DNA from: Gari tellinella
Lineage: Eukaryota > Mollusca > Bivalvia > Cardiida > Psammobiidae
Direction of reading: 5' to 3'
Assembly: GCA_922989275.2 (NCBI GenBank)
Contig: OV277872.1
Coordinates: 27,792,119-27,856,118 of the forward strand
DNA: 64,000 nt
In this document: positions 19,557 to 34,500 of the stretch, in pieces
Layout of the letters: every line of letters starts with the position of its first letter
How positions within the stretch are numbered: the stretch's first letter is position 1
Made by a program: the position numbers and the translations under genes
The notes under the pieces: generated by a model
Databases searched by the model: none
Told to the model about the DNA's origin: nothing
Seen by the model: only the letters and a program-made list of their open reading frames with translations

Positions 19557-22500
19557 GTAAGTTTAGTTTGTTTTTTATTTCAAATGAAGCTTAAAAACAG
19601 TTGATCATTACATCGATATGTAGCACAGCAACCCAGCTGCAGCCTGCCAGGTTCTGTATTTATTAGTTGTTTGTTGGTTTTATGATAGAATGTCATGAGG
19701 ATGTTCATTTCAGTATGATTAACACAAAATGGATCAACTAGTATTATATGATTGTCAATTTTAATGTTTGTTTTTTGTTCTTCCTAAAAACTCAGTCAAA
19801 ATTACAGATACTTACAGATCCTCTTCTTGTCATGGAAACATATTGATCAGAGTAATTGCATGAACTGGTTTCAATGAATGACTTGTTTTCAGAAAAATTG
19901 TATCATATGCAACAAGGATTTTATTTATACCTTGATACCTCTTCTACAGGAAAAAGGCTAGGCCTGTGACTCCCGCTCAAATTTTTTTGAACACATTACT
20001 GCATGCGTGGGTCTGGTTAGATAGCGCTTGTGTTTCCAGAACTTATCAAGCTTGGTCTTAAAATCATCAAGTCTTTCACACACACACGACCCAGTCAGGT
20101 ATACTGTTCCAGTCTTTTACAACTTTCATTTTAATCCAGTATTTTCTGACGTCCATATGACTATGTCTTTTCATCAGCTTCATTCCGTGCTCTGTTGTTT
20201 TGTTTGTATTGGACATTGGCAGCAACTTCTCTCTGTCTACGCTGTCTTTCCCACACATAGACATCCACACATAGACGACTGGAGGAACATTACACAGGCT
20301 GAACTGGTAACCTACGTAGAGGCGACAGACAGATTCGGCAACCCCTGTCTCCCTGTTGCAACCTTGATACGGCATCCACACCATATTCATATAAGCTTAC
20401 CAGGGAGAAACTTACCAAGAAGAAACATATACAAGCAAGAAAGATTACATAGGGTTACAAGTGACAACAGTCCATGGATCGAGGATCCAGGGTTCCCAGT
20501 CAAAATCTTGAACACCTGTATCATGTCAACCCATTTCCTTCTGTAGTGCAGGGATGGTAGTTTTAGACGTTGTAGCCTTCCTTCATAGGGGAGATTCTTA
20601 GCATCATTGCAAAGCTATCGTTTCCCCTCTCTGTACCCTTTCTAACTTTTCGATATTGCCTGCATACTGCTGTATCCCCGGGGCATTGCCATACTCAAGT
20701 GATGGATGAACCTTTGTTGTGTACAACTTCTAGTGGTTACCAGCTCTCTCTGCTTAACATCATTGTCTTTCATGGTGTATGAGTATTTGGGGTTGTTCCA
20801 CTACACTTACTTGTATTAAATTTGTGTTGCCACTTGTCAGACCTATCGGACAGCCTCTCAATGTCTTTCTGTATTCTTGCCCTGCCATTATCTGTAGCTG
20901 ATCGCCCATACATCTTCGTGTTGTCTGTAAAAATAAGTGTCAAGCAACTCACTGCATCTGGGAGGTCGTTTATAAAGACAACGAAGAGTAAAGGTCCGAG
21001 AACGCTGCCTTGAGGAATTGCACTTATCATAACAGACCACTTAGATGTGCTGCCGTTGATGGATTCCAATTGTGATAGGCCTTCGAGGAAGTTGGTTATC
21101 CATGCACGGATGTGGTCTCTGATGCCATAGCTTTCAATCTTATTCTAAAGTCTTTTGTGTGGAACTGTATCAAAGGCCTTTTTGAAATCTAGGTAGACTG
21201 TGTCAAGGGGTTCCTCTCTCTCATCTGTGTAGTGCTTCTGACCACTCATTGAGGCACACTAATAGCTGTGTCATACAGGAGCATCCTGGTACAAAAGCAT
21301 GCTGCACCACCCATTGCAATAGTAAAGTATGACTGAGACGATGTAGATATACAATGTAGATGAGACATAAAAGAATTGTTTTGGAAATGTTTATTACTTA
21401 CTCACTCATATCTGTAGTCCTTACATCTCTTAGGTGTATCCATTGTGTACCACCCTGATGAAGGCCTTTGTAAGGCCGAAACGTTGGTGAATAAAAACAG
21501 TCAACACAACACTGCCAGATTGTTTGTTCTACTAATTTAGAGCCTTTTTATAGTATCTCTTAGATATGTCTATTTTGTTTACCTTGATGACTATTAACCC
21601 ATTACCCCATAGCCTGTTTCTAGTTTTGAAGACCAGATAACCACTTAAAGCAGGTTGAAAGTAAAGCAGAATGCGCATTCTGCTTTACTTTCAGCCTGCT
21701 TTAAGTAACTATCTACTAGGCTGAGGAAAATATTTCTTGTCATATTATTCATGACTTATTAAGGTTTACTTATTTTCTTCAGTGGAGGAACAAATTAGAG
21801 GCGTAAAAAGGCATATTTATGGGGTAGTGGGTTAAATATGTCTATATTTGTACACTTTCAGAGAAGCAAATACCACAGAAGCCACAGTCTAGGTTACAAA
21901 AATGGATATGCTTTGCCAAGTAAACCAACTGTTGGTATTGGTGGTGAACCACTCAAAGATAATCAACTTAATGAACAAGAACTTGACGAGCTAGCTAACT
22001 ACAACCCTACCCTCACATATGGACAAGCTAAGGAAGCTCCCCCAGAGGACTTTGTTCCTGGACACGTTGCTTGGGACAAAAAGGTTGGTTATTGTTGTAT
22101 TTTAATTCCCTGGCAATTAATTAGTCAGGGGCATACTGTTTGACTCCTTGTCCATTCGTCCACACACATCATGATTATATTATTTTGTTTGTCTAACTCT
22201 TAAAGTTTTTATGCTAAAACCTTACAACTTTACAGGATGTTTTTAAATACACAACAGATGTGCATATTAAAAATTGTTAGGATTAATCTTATAGCAATGT
22301 TTTTACATATACATGTAACATGTACATGTATATGGTACATACTGTGGACAGCTCCAGATAAGGGGAGTTATTTCAAAAACTAAAATCTTTATTTCTGCAT
22401 TAAATTCTGTAGTGTGACTACTCATTAGAATCGTCTCTTCATGACGATTCTAATGAGTAGTAGCACCATATGATTTGGTCCTACTAGTATGAGTGAGAAA

Positions 22501-25500
22501 ATGTTGGATTTGTTCAGTTTAATATAGAATTATGATGTCACAGGGAACCTTTGTAGTTGATGTATATCAAAAAAGGAAAACATGCACAGACTATCCAATA
22601 AAAATGGGAATTATTATAAATGGTAGAGATATGAAATTACAGACACTGATTTATATTATGATGTTTTCAGGTGCTACGGTTCAATGCTTACTTCAAACAG
22701 ACAGTGCATGAGTCCCCTGATGAGTATTTCAGAGTGCGTCCAGTAGACATATTCTATTACCTTGAAGATGACAGTATTGCAGTCATTGAGCCTCATGTTG
22801 AAAACTGTGGCATGCCCCAAGGTATAGTATGATACTAACAGAGCTCCTGATAATGGGGAGGTTTTTTTTTTTGGTTTTTTTTTTTAAATCTGTATTTCTG
22901 CATTAAACCCTATGGTGTTACTAGTCATTAGAATCTAATGAGTAGTTACACCATAGGATTTGAAACAAGTGAGAGAATGTTGGATTTTGAAAGTTTACTC
23001 CCTCTTTATCTGGAGCCCTGTACTAGTTCTCAGGGCTCCAGATAAGAGTGAAGAAAACTGAACATGTCAAACATTTTTGTAATTTACATGTATGTCTCCA
23101 CGTAAAACTTGCTGTGACTGAAATGTCAGGTTGGGTGTGTGTGTATACTGGAATCACTCCGTCTGTCCATTCACCCATCTGTTGGTCCGGCTATATACAA
23201 ACTTTGTCCGGAGCTTTATTCTGTCATCCTTCAACAAAACTTTTTAAAATTGTGCAGTATTGTTGATCACCTTCTGAAAACTTTGATTGCCAATATGATA
23301 TTGTCATTTTGTTCTTGAATTATCTGCTCATGAATTTTTTTTCTGTAGTGTTATTCTGTCATGTTTCTAAAGATTTTTTTTTTAAATTTGCAGTATTGTT
23401 GAACAACATCTGCAATTATGCATCCCACCAGTGATTGCTGTTTTGATTCATCACTTTGTTCTTGAATTATCTCCCTTTTTGTAATTTTTTTTCAAATTAA
23501 ATTTTATCCCCAGCTTTTTTCTGTCATGTCTGAACAGATGTTTCTTTTTTTAGATTATGCAGCATTGTTAGGCACCATATCTGAAAGTGTGCACCTGTGC
23601 TTTTGTGAATATGATTTGTTGATTTGTTCTTGAATTATCTCCCTTTTCTTAAGTTTAAGAAATCATAGCTTAATTCTTTGTTTATTTTGGGTATTTTCCC
23701 CCAAAAAACAAAAGACATTTGAACAGGTACTGTTAAACTAATATTTTATATTTTATAATGAATGTGCAACATAAGAAATATTTCCTTTATCTTGGGAGAT
23801 GATAGCTTAAAGCAGACTGAAAATAAAGCAGAATGTGCTGTAAGGCACATTCTGCTTTACTTTTATCCTGCTTTATGTGGTCTCCTGTCTTCATTACGAA
23901 GAAACAGGCCATGGAGTACATGGAATCTACTCATGTTCCATGCCATACAGCACATTCCGCTTTACTTTTACCCTGCTTTATGTGGTCTCCTGTGTTCATT
24001 ACAAAGAAACAGGCCATGAACAGGTGTTAAACAGGAACAACTAATGTCTTCTCTGCTGTTCCAGGGTAAACAAAGACTCTTCAGAGTCCCTTTGCTAATT
24101 CATTTACATTTACGTCAAATTATGTTTTTTTACAGGCAAGTTGATAAAGCGTCAGAGACTGCCTAAAAATGATCAGGGTGACCACTGGCATTGGAAAGAC
24201 ATAAACAATGGCGTTAATGTCACCTTCTATGGAAAGGTCTTCCATATTGTTGGATGTGACCAGTTTACAAAGGTATAAAACATATAGAGAATCTTACACA
24301 AGTGCTCATTAAATATCATTATTATGTAAACGAGTTGACTTATATAGTATGATGCATACCTTGGCCAGCATCATCTTTATTTTAGTCAAGGAGTTTATTA
24401 AAAGTAATAAGTAATGAGCATGAATGTGAGATTCTTAGTTATCACATAAACATTTTATAAACCTATATAGCCGTATTTTATAGACTCTACGCCATATAAA
24501 GGCATACCATAATAGATTCCATATTGAGCTGATGGAGTTATTTTGTGTTGACTGTCAGTTGAACATTTTTTGGAAGAACAATTTTACATTTACATGCAGT
24601 ACTAACCCATGCAATGTTAATTTTTGAGATGGACTCCCCCATTTTCTGATAAAAGTTTGTTTATACTAACTCCCAGGAGTTTGTCCCCAGAGTATTTAGT
24701 CAAAGGGCTCCTTCAGGAGCCCTCTGATCTGGGTCTTTACTGTTTGTAAAGTATGGATATATATACAGTTCCAACACGTAAGGGGTTAATTTTATACATG
24801 AACATTTGTTAGTTAATCATATCTTACTTAGCAATGTTTTATTGTCTTCAGAATTTCCTTGACAGTGAAGGTATCATTGTTAATCCTGGAGAAGACCTGC
24901 CAACAGACCCCTATGTACAGAGAAGGAAGAACGCTGCAGCTCTAAGAACCTTCATGACCCCATCCTCCTTCGACAAGCAGAAGCAATTTTTGGAACTTGA
25001 CAGAAAAGTTTTACGCTTCTACTGTGTCTGGGATGACAGGGATAACATGTTTGGAGAGATGCGGCCGTTTGTTATACATGTGAGTCAAAGCATCAGTCTT
25101 GATCATTTCCTTTTATTAACTCTTTCCTCCCTGAAACTTTAAATGGACAATTCCAGTTTCCATTTAAGTCTAGTCCATTTCTGACTTTTAAGGTTTGTTT
25201 TTGTCAATGTTTGGCATTACGATAAACAGTGAAGACCCTGATCAGAGGGCTCCTTTGGGAGCCCTCTGATCTGGGTCTTCACTGTTTGTATATGACAAGT
25301 GTACTATTCATATGTACACTATTTGAAAAGGACGCCTATATGCGAGACTAGGGTTCAAAGGGTTAACCCAATAATGCCAATTGGATTCTTCCATGCTTAT
25401 ATATTGGATTAGTTCTTTTTTATTTAAGGGGTGCAAGGTCTAAAATTTCATTTTTGTTTTGTTTTACATTGAAGTAAATCCTATCAGCAAACAGTGCAAT

Positions 25501-28500
25501 TTCTGATCAGACTCCACATTATGTGGCATCTGATTAGAGTCTACACTGTTTGACTATGTCCCTTTTATGGGACGCTAGGCACAAATGTATCAGACCTTAA
25601 TATACAGAGTTACAGTCCTTTTCAGCATCTAAATTTGCTTAAAAGTGGTTATATATTTTGGCACTCTCTGTTTAAACTGCCTATTTTACTACTACAGTAC
25701 AACTTTTCTATTATGACCACTAAAACTAAGGCTTATTGATTGTATGAAAGACAGGTGACAGCTTAAAGCAAAGTGACAGTATTAAACAGAAAGCTCCTTT
25801 CTGATTTACAGTAAATTTAATTAATTATCCCCTTGCCTTAAGCTGTCACCTGGCGATACATTGAGTAACACAATATATTGGTCATATTAGAGAAGTTTAA
25901 AGTGTTTTCTGTTTTACTGTCACCTTGCTTTAATAAGCAGTCACCTGTTGTAAACATTATAGGAATAAACAACATATTTTTGACGTTCATGACGGTATGA
26001 CTACATTAGCTTCGCAGGGGGTAAATTCCGTAAAAGCCCAAAGGGCGTTTACGTTAAATTTACCCCCCGAAGCTAATGTAGTCATACCGTCATGAGCGGC
26101 AAAGAGATGTTGTTTATTCCTTATATTTATATTTATATTTTCTGTCTTGTCAATTTAATGTGTTTATTGGCCAGATCTGTTTTTCTGTATAAGAATTTAT
26201 CATATACCGGTCAAAGAGGTTTGATAGATGTAATGTCGATGTAATAGCCATTCCAGTTTCTAAATATGGTGAGAAAGTAGTCCCAACTACATGTACTCTA
26301 ACTGTATTAAACATTCAGGATTTTTTCCAGTAAACTTTCTCTCTGTGAATGGAAAAGACTTACAAGGCAAACAAATAACAGTGCAACTTGAATATCTATT
26401 GCCAAAGCACATTCTAAAAATACAGGTCGCGGTTGTTTTCGTAACCCATTTACACACATAGCAACGCGATGGCAACGACCTATGGGTCTGTATCACCCCG
26501 CCAGTGTCATATGACCGTCGACCAATGGGAGCTTAGTGTTAAGTGCCCGATGTAGTCTATTTGAATAAGAGCACGGGCGAAATCCGAACTGGCTAAAACC
26601 AGTTCCGAAGTGTAGGTTCATCGACAGATGTATCGCATATTTTTAATAGGATTACATAAAGACTTTACAGGGTGAATGTAAATATTAAGTAATTAACGCA
26701 AGTTAGTATATGTAATAGAGAGGTTTATTGTACTTCTACTGCAGTGATGAGCACTTCTATCCCTATCACTACACCTGCTTCCCCTTTTGCAAATAAAACT
26801 ACAGTGGAAATTAGATACTTCGAACTCGCTTAAATCAGTCCTACCAGTATTTCATAAGTTTAATTTCGATAATATGATCTTGTTTAAGTCAAACATACCC
26901 GTATTTCAAAGTTATAACTTGGCTCAGCCATGTTTTAACTTTGAAATATGGGTATGTTGGAACTAACACTAGTTCGAATGATCAAGTTTATACTGTATTT
27001 TTTCCATTTTCAACTCTGTTTCTTGTGTAAAAGTATCATTATCATTATAACAGGGCTACAGATAAGAGGGAGTCCACTGTACAAATCTGAAAAATTTCTC
27101 ACTTATTTCAGTACCAAATCCTATGGTGTTACTACACATTAGAATTGTCTCTTTGAGACGATTCTAATGAGTACCGGTAGTAACATCATAGGGTTGAATG
27201 CAGAAATAAAGAGTTTAGTTTTTGAAATACTCCCCTTATTTGTAGCTCAATTATAACTATCTATTTGTTTCAGTATTTCTTGGTGGATGACACTTTAGAA
27301 GTACGTGAAGTTCACACCGCCAATGACGGTAGAGATCCATTCCCAGTTCTGATTGGGAGACACAAGGTGCCACTTGACAGATACAAGGTGGACTCCTCCT
27401 TCCCCGCTGTCGTTATGGAACTGTCCTCTCATGAGATTAAACAATACTTCACACCCAAAGATTTCACAATTGGAGAAACTGTTTCAATATACGGTCGTCG
27501 TTTCCTGATTTATGACTGTGACAACTTCACAAAGAGCTTCTACTACCACACATTTGGCATCTCTGAATTCCCCAACGTTGATGTGAAGCAAAAAATGAAA
27601 GAACTGCCAAAAATGGTAAGTTTAATATGTAATACACTAAATACAGTCAAACCTGTATGAAGCCACCACTAAAATTTGGGAATGCTCCTATACAAACCAT
27701 GTAGACCCATATCAGAGGGCTCAGGTAGGAACCCTCTCGTCATATTGGACAATACCAAGCCTAAATAGTAAGAAATAGAATAGTTTTATTGGAAACTTAA
27801 ATTTTCAATTTGCAGTTTCAGAGTTTATTGAGTTTCGAAATTAAAGGTGATAATAGTCATGACGATAAGAGCTGAAGTTGGTTTCATTGTTACACATACC
27901 ATGTATCTAGTTGTTGCTTGAAAGCTTTTTATGTACCAAGTTGAAAACTTTGCAGTGTTGGGGCAACGAAATGACAATGGTTGGAAAGAAGAAATAATTT
28001 GTACATGCTTGATTTTGGGTTTAATTTTTTGTTTTTAGGAAATTCCACCATTTAACCAGTTTGGATCCATGGAGGATTCGCTTCAGTCTTGCTTATCTCT
28101 GATACCACAACCTCCAAAGAAAGACTTCATTAAAATGCTTGAAAACGACCATAAAGTACTTCGCTTTGAGGCTATAATGGTAAGGACAAGTACATGTATA
28201 CAGTTTTATTATATGCCTTCGTATGATATCGAGCGTTTCCGCGTGTATCTGTAGAGTAAAATACAAGAGTCTGTATCAGCCACTTTGTATCAGCCACTTT
28301 GTATTTTACTCTGACGTCGCTTTCGATTTAACGTGACGTCGTTTACGTACATGTATAAGTGCCGCATCATTCTTTGTGGCATACAAAAAAATCTTTTTCT
28401 GCTTCAAATAAATAATAAGTTTTGGATATAAAATGATTTAAACAACTATTTAGTTGTTTCTGGAGTGTATTCAAGGTATATAATAAACACATCACCAGTT

Positions 28501-31500
28501 GGCAGTGCGCTACAGAGTGTTGCATTTAGCTCTCGACGTTTTTGGCGGAAACAACCAATCAGACTCGCGCCAAGGCTCTCGTCAGATCGGCTATTTCCGC
28601 CAAAAACGTCTCGAGCTAAATACATCACTCTGTATCGCACTGTCAACTGGTAATGTGTATATATCCAACTGTTACCGTCATGGGGACATTATTCTTTCTC
28701 AATTTAACACATTACCCCATAGCATGTTTCTAGTTCTGAAGACAGGTGCCTACTAAAAGCAGGTTGAAAGTAAAGCAGAATGTGTCTTAAGGAGCATTCT
28801 GCTTTACTTTTAGCCTACTTTAAGTTACTATCCACTAGGATATAGAAAATTTTTCATATCCTATTTTTTCATGACTATATAAAATTGGAATATTTTCTTC
28901 AGTGGAGGAATAAATTAGAGGTGTATTACATGGCACATTTATGGGGAAATGGTTTTAACCCTATCACAAGGGCTAAACTTGTCATTTACAAAGAGTGTAC
29001 CTGTGAAAAGTACACTTGTCATACGCAAAATTGTATTGACAGTTGAAAAGGTGTATCTATTGGGTAATGATCTTAAAGAATAAATACTTATTGCTAAATT
29101 TATATTGTAGTGTATTAACATTTTGAAACGTTTGCAATAAGGTAATAATGCATTAATTCTGTATCATTCTATAATCAGGATTCTGTGAGACCAGAAGACA
29201 ACGGTCGTAGATTCATCATCTCATACAGACTAGCTGATGACATGATGACCATTTTCGAGCCCCCTGTCAGAAACTCGGGGATAATTGGTGGCAAGTTCCT
29301 GGAGAGAACCCGTGTAGCAAAACCCAACTGTCCACCAGATCAACCAACATTTTATGGCCCACAAGATTTCTACATCGGTGCCATCATAGAGGTGTTTAGA
29401 CACAGATTTGTTATCACCAATGCTGATGAATATGTCTTGAAATTCATGGAGAGTCAATCCGGACAGTTCCCAGGTAAAAAATCAGTTTTATTGTGACACA
29501 CTCCGGGTCCAAGGTGATAAAGTTCTTATGTTGAGTCTAAAATCATTCTCAAGCATTTGATTGGCCAGATTTAAGTTTTTGCTCAGCAAAAACTGAAAAT
29601 CTGACCAGTCAAATGCTTGAGAACGATTTCAGACTCAACTCAAAAGCTTTATAACCTTGGACCAGGGCTCCAGATAAGAGGAGATAAACTGAAGAAAACA
29701 AGTATTTTCTTCGTCATACGAGTACCAAATCCTATGGTGTACCTACTCATTAGAATAGTCTCTTTGAGACGATTCTAATGAGCAGTCACACCATAGGGTT
29801 TAATGCAGACATAAAGATTTTCATTTTTCAAATACTCCCCTTATCTGGAGCCCTGACACTACTTTCATGTGTATGAGCTGTATTCTTACAAAAATAGACC
29901 TTCTGATAGGCAGACAAACAATGTGGAAGAGAGAGAGAAAGACTGGACAATTCAATTAGAAGTCAGAGCATAAAAGTCACAGAGAGGGGAGAGAGAAAAA
30001 AGAGGCGGGTAGATTTCAGTCAGAAGATACAGACAGACAGACAGACAGACAAAGGGAGAGAGATTTCGGTCAGAAGTCAAATTTAATTTGCTGGAACAAT
30101 CAGTTTTGATTCAGTTTATTAACCCTTTTGGCGCCAAATTAATCTTGATGTTTGTCGTCTGCTTCAAATGTGTCGCCAGCAAGATCATTTAAAAGTTAGA
30201 TTTAAGGTAGTATGACCTTAAAATATTGATATGAGTGTCAAACAGCATGCATCCTGATTAGATGCCGCATTAGTCAGTGTGTGATCTGGATCCAAACTGT
30301 TTGCAAAGTCAACTTTATGCGACTTCTGCTATAAAAATTATTAAATGCTGATTTAACCCATTACCCATAGCCAGTTTCTAGTATTGAAAATAAGTGATCA
30401 CTTAAAGCAGGTTGAAGGTAAAGCAGAATGTGCCTTAAGGCACATTCTGCTTTACTTTCAGCCTACTTTAAGCTATAATCTGCTAGAATTTTTGTTTTTT
30501 TTGTTTTTTGTTTTTGCTAGAATATAGAAAAATTATCTCACAATACTTATTCATGACTATAAATTTGAACTATTTTCTTCAGTGGAGGAATAGATTAAAG
30601 GCATAAAAAGGCGTATTTATGGGGTAATGGGTTAAGACTGAACGTCAAAAGTTGGGGGTCACGTAATATTTAACGACGCGTCAACAATCTTTCGCATGTA
30701 TTTCTGTTAATATTGGAATAAAATTATTATAACTATTATCATTAGGTCATTGAATTGACCTTCTTGACGATATATTTTTTTCATATATAAAATGAAGAAA
30801 AGTAATACGATTAAACAGTAAACTAGAACGACAACGTCTAAATGACGCTGTAAGATGTAACACAAAAGTTCAACACAAGATCGAAAAATATACATAAAAT
30901 GTTCAATTTACGAGGAAAGTATAGGAAATTTTGCACACCGACATTAATGATTTACTTGTAAACGATACGTAAATCTCACGTTAAAAGAACGAGTAAACAA
31001 AAAACTACATGCGGCCATGATAAAAAGTAAATAGTGTAAGATTCTAAAAAAGTGTCCGTTTTTTACGGCATGATTTTTTTAAAAATGCAATAAAAATATT
31101 TTCCTTTAATAGAATTATTAGATATTTAAAATTTGACATATGTTTAGATTGTTATTTTTAAATATAAAATTTTAAAGTATTGTGTAATCTAAATAGTGGT
31201 TTAATTATGAACAGTACAGGGTCTTAAAAAATGTCCCACTTTTCAAAAAAAGTCTAGATCACGACCACTCTAAAATTTTAATTGTAAAATTATTTTATAT
31301 GCTTTAAAATATTTCATTTCTGGGTGTATTTTTGACATACGTTTAGAATGTATTTTGTATATTCTAGCGGATTTTACTATTGAACTTATAATACTTAAAT
31401 TATTCTACTGGGTTTAGAGTCTTAAATTTTGTCCCCCGTGCGCATTTAAGACGCGACGCCATAAATGTAACGTTCATATTAGCATTACTTATTTAGTGAT

Positions 31501-34500
31501 AGTGAATGACTGCCACCGAAAGGTACATTTGAATATTAACAATGTTTCATCTGCCATCTTCTTTTATTTGGGGCTCGAACGTGTTTCGATCGATATTCAA
31601 GATATACCTCAGAAACCCGGACACTTGTATAAGTTGAAAGAGGGATCGAACGATAAATGTTGGTGCGGTGATATTGCAGAGAGCTCTTATACGAGCTTTC
31701 TGTGATACTACCGTGCTGCACTGGGCGACAGCCTGTCGGGGGACCCGTTGTCTTTGTGTCCGGTTTTCGAAGGTGTTGCTGTATTTCTACAAAGGATTGT
31801 GGGAAAATTCTACATTCCAATTAGTGTCATCATCATGACGTCATACAATGTGATCATCGTGATGTCATGGTTGTGAACTTATACCGCATGCATGACTTGC
31901 TCAGTCTCAGTCCGGTTCCCGTCACGCTACAGTGAAAAAATAGAAAATAGTGAACCGACAGTTTTACTTCTATCAGGGGGATGTGTGTTATTAAAACCTG
32001 AAAACCACAAGTGCCAGACGCATGCTCTGTCCCAATATAACACCTCCAAACACAAATATAAACGTGTACCATATAAAAAATTTTTTTTTCAAAAAGTGAG
32101 CTTTAGGTCAGAATATGGTGTTTGGTCATAGAAAAGGGTGTTTTTATGTTTTTTTTATTCTCTTTATTTGTATTTGCCAAATTGGAGGTGTTATATAGGG
32201 GCAAAACATGGGTCTGGCACCTGTGATAAAAAAACCACTGAACTCTGCATTAAACCGTTTGGTGTCACAGCTCATTAAAGTTGTCTCTTCGAAACGATTC
32301 TGTCCTCTTTCCTGTCGCTGTTAACTGAAATGTTTTATTTGTCATGTTGTTCATAGGCCAGTATACTGGCCTAAACTATATATAGATAAAAGTTCGTTCG
32401 TTCATTCGTTCATCTTCATATAAAATAAACTGTGCGCTGCGCGATATAAGAGAATCTTTAAAACGACGTTAAAAATCCGACGTCATAATGTTACAAACGT
32501 GAACCCAAACTTTTGACGTTCAATCTTAAGTAATTTACAGATGTGTTATTAACTAAACCTATATAAATATTTACTGTTTTATAGGAAGCACAATAGATTC
32601 CTTGAGACAGCGCTTGGCTGAGGGAAGCCTTATGAAAGAAACCATCAAAGGAGCACCAATGAAAGTGAGGCGAAAGTAAGTTTGCTTTTCTATTTTAAAA
32701 ATGTAAAAAATCATGTCTCAAACGTTTTCCGCGTTAACTTCCTGGAAGTCTATCTACTGCACTTTTTCTCAGCCAGGAAGTTTCCAGTTTTCAGGTTAAC
32801 CCTTAGCCTGCCAGTCACGACTATAGCTCCATATGCAAACAGCTTGGATCCGGATGAGACGCCGAGTAACTCGGCGTCTCATCCGGATCCAAGCTGTTTG
32901 ACACTCGGACAACATTTTCAGCAATTTTGAGCAACTTTGAAGCACTTTGAAACTTGAAGCAGACGAGAAATATAGCAGACGACAATTTATTTGGCGGGCT
33001 AAGGGTTAAACTGTATTTACTTTAAACTTTATAGGATGCAGTAAACCACTCTTATACAGTCAATTCCCAAATCAGTCGGATACGCTGCTGCCATATCCCA
33101 CTGATTAGGGAATGGACTGTATAAGAGTGGTTTACTGCATACATATGAGTTTAAACTTTAGTTTTGCTGTTACTGCTCTAGACATGTAGAGAAAATAACT
33201 GTGACCTTTTCAACTTGTTTGGATCTTGATGAGATGTTTTTTCCGAAACAGCAACCTTGCTGTTTTGCCATAGTTGTATGTTATCATGTCAGTAAATTTT
33301 AACCCTTTCCAACATAGAAGCGCCTTTAAGCACATTTAATTTATTTCTCCAGTGAAGAAAATAGTTCCAATGTATACAGTCATGAACATGTACCATAAGA
33401 AATATATTCTATTTCCTTGCAGATGGGAGCTTAAAGCAGGCAGAAAGTAAAGCAGAATGTGCCCTTAGGCGCATACTGTTTTACTTTCAATCTGCTTTAA
33501 GTGGTCTCCAGTCTTTCAAAACTAGAAACAGGCTATGGGCTATTAATGGGTTGAATAATGTTTTAAACTTGTGTTCAACAGTGACGGTGACTTGGCCACC
33601 TTAGTACAACAGGTACGAGCCCAGCTCAAGAAGATCGCCATCACCGACAAGACCCGAGTGGACGAGATGTTCCTCCGCTATGACAATGACAGAACAGGGT
33701 ATATTGACGCCCTCAACATGCGTGACATGTGTCTGAGACTCCAACTGCCAGCTGACGATGACGTTATAAATGCTGTAAGTAATTCCTAGCAAGCTTTAAC
33801 ACATTAACCCCTAAATACGCTATTGTACGCCTCTAATTTATATCTCCACAGAAGAAAATAGTTCCAATATTAACAGTCATGAATATGTACCAAAAGAAAA
33901 AATATCTATCTTCTAGCTGATTATAGCTTAAAGCAGGCTGAAAGTAAAGCAGAATGCGCCATGAGGCACATTCTGCTTTACTTTCAGCCTGCTTTAAGTG
34001 ATCACCTGTCTTCAAAATTAGAAACAGGCTATGGGGTAAAGCATTAATTCATGCAAAACAAATCTTTATGCTTCCTTACGACTTTGTGAGGGGCATACTG
34101 CCCATGCTCTGTCTGTCCACACCTTTAATCTTGGCAATAACTTTAAAACTACATGTGATAGAGCCTTTATATTTGGCATGTGAACTGAACACAAAAAGCT
34201 CTTGAGCTAAAGACAACTTGGATCATATCTGACAAAAGTCAAGGTCATTAGAGATCAAATAGGCTGACTTTAACCTTGGCCATAACTTTGGGACTACAAT
34301 GTACATGTGATAAAGATTTCATATTTAGCATGTGTACTCAGCTCGAGAAGCTCTTGAGCTCTGTACAGTGTTGGTCGTGTCAGGTAAAGGTCAAGGTCAT
34401 TAAGAGGTCATGGGCTGTTTCACAAACACATGTATCTTGTTTCTATAGTTATTAGTGCAAATACAGATACTCTCGTGCTTATGGAAGACATAATTTTAAA

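Noticed and set aside
20028..20546. Plus-strand open frame of 172 codons
   Set aside because: It is antisense to the degenerate LINE RT on the minus strand and has no domain signal.
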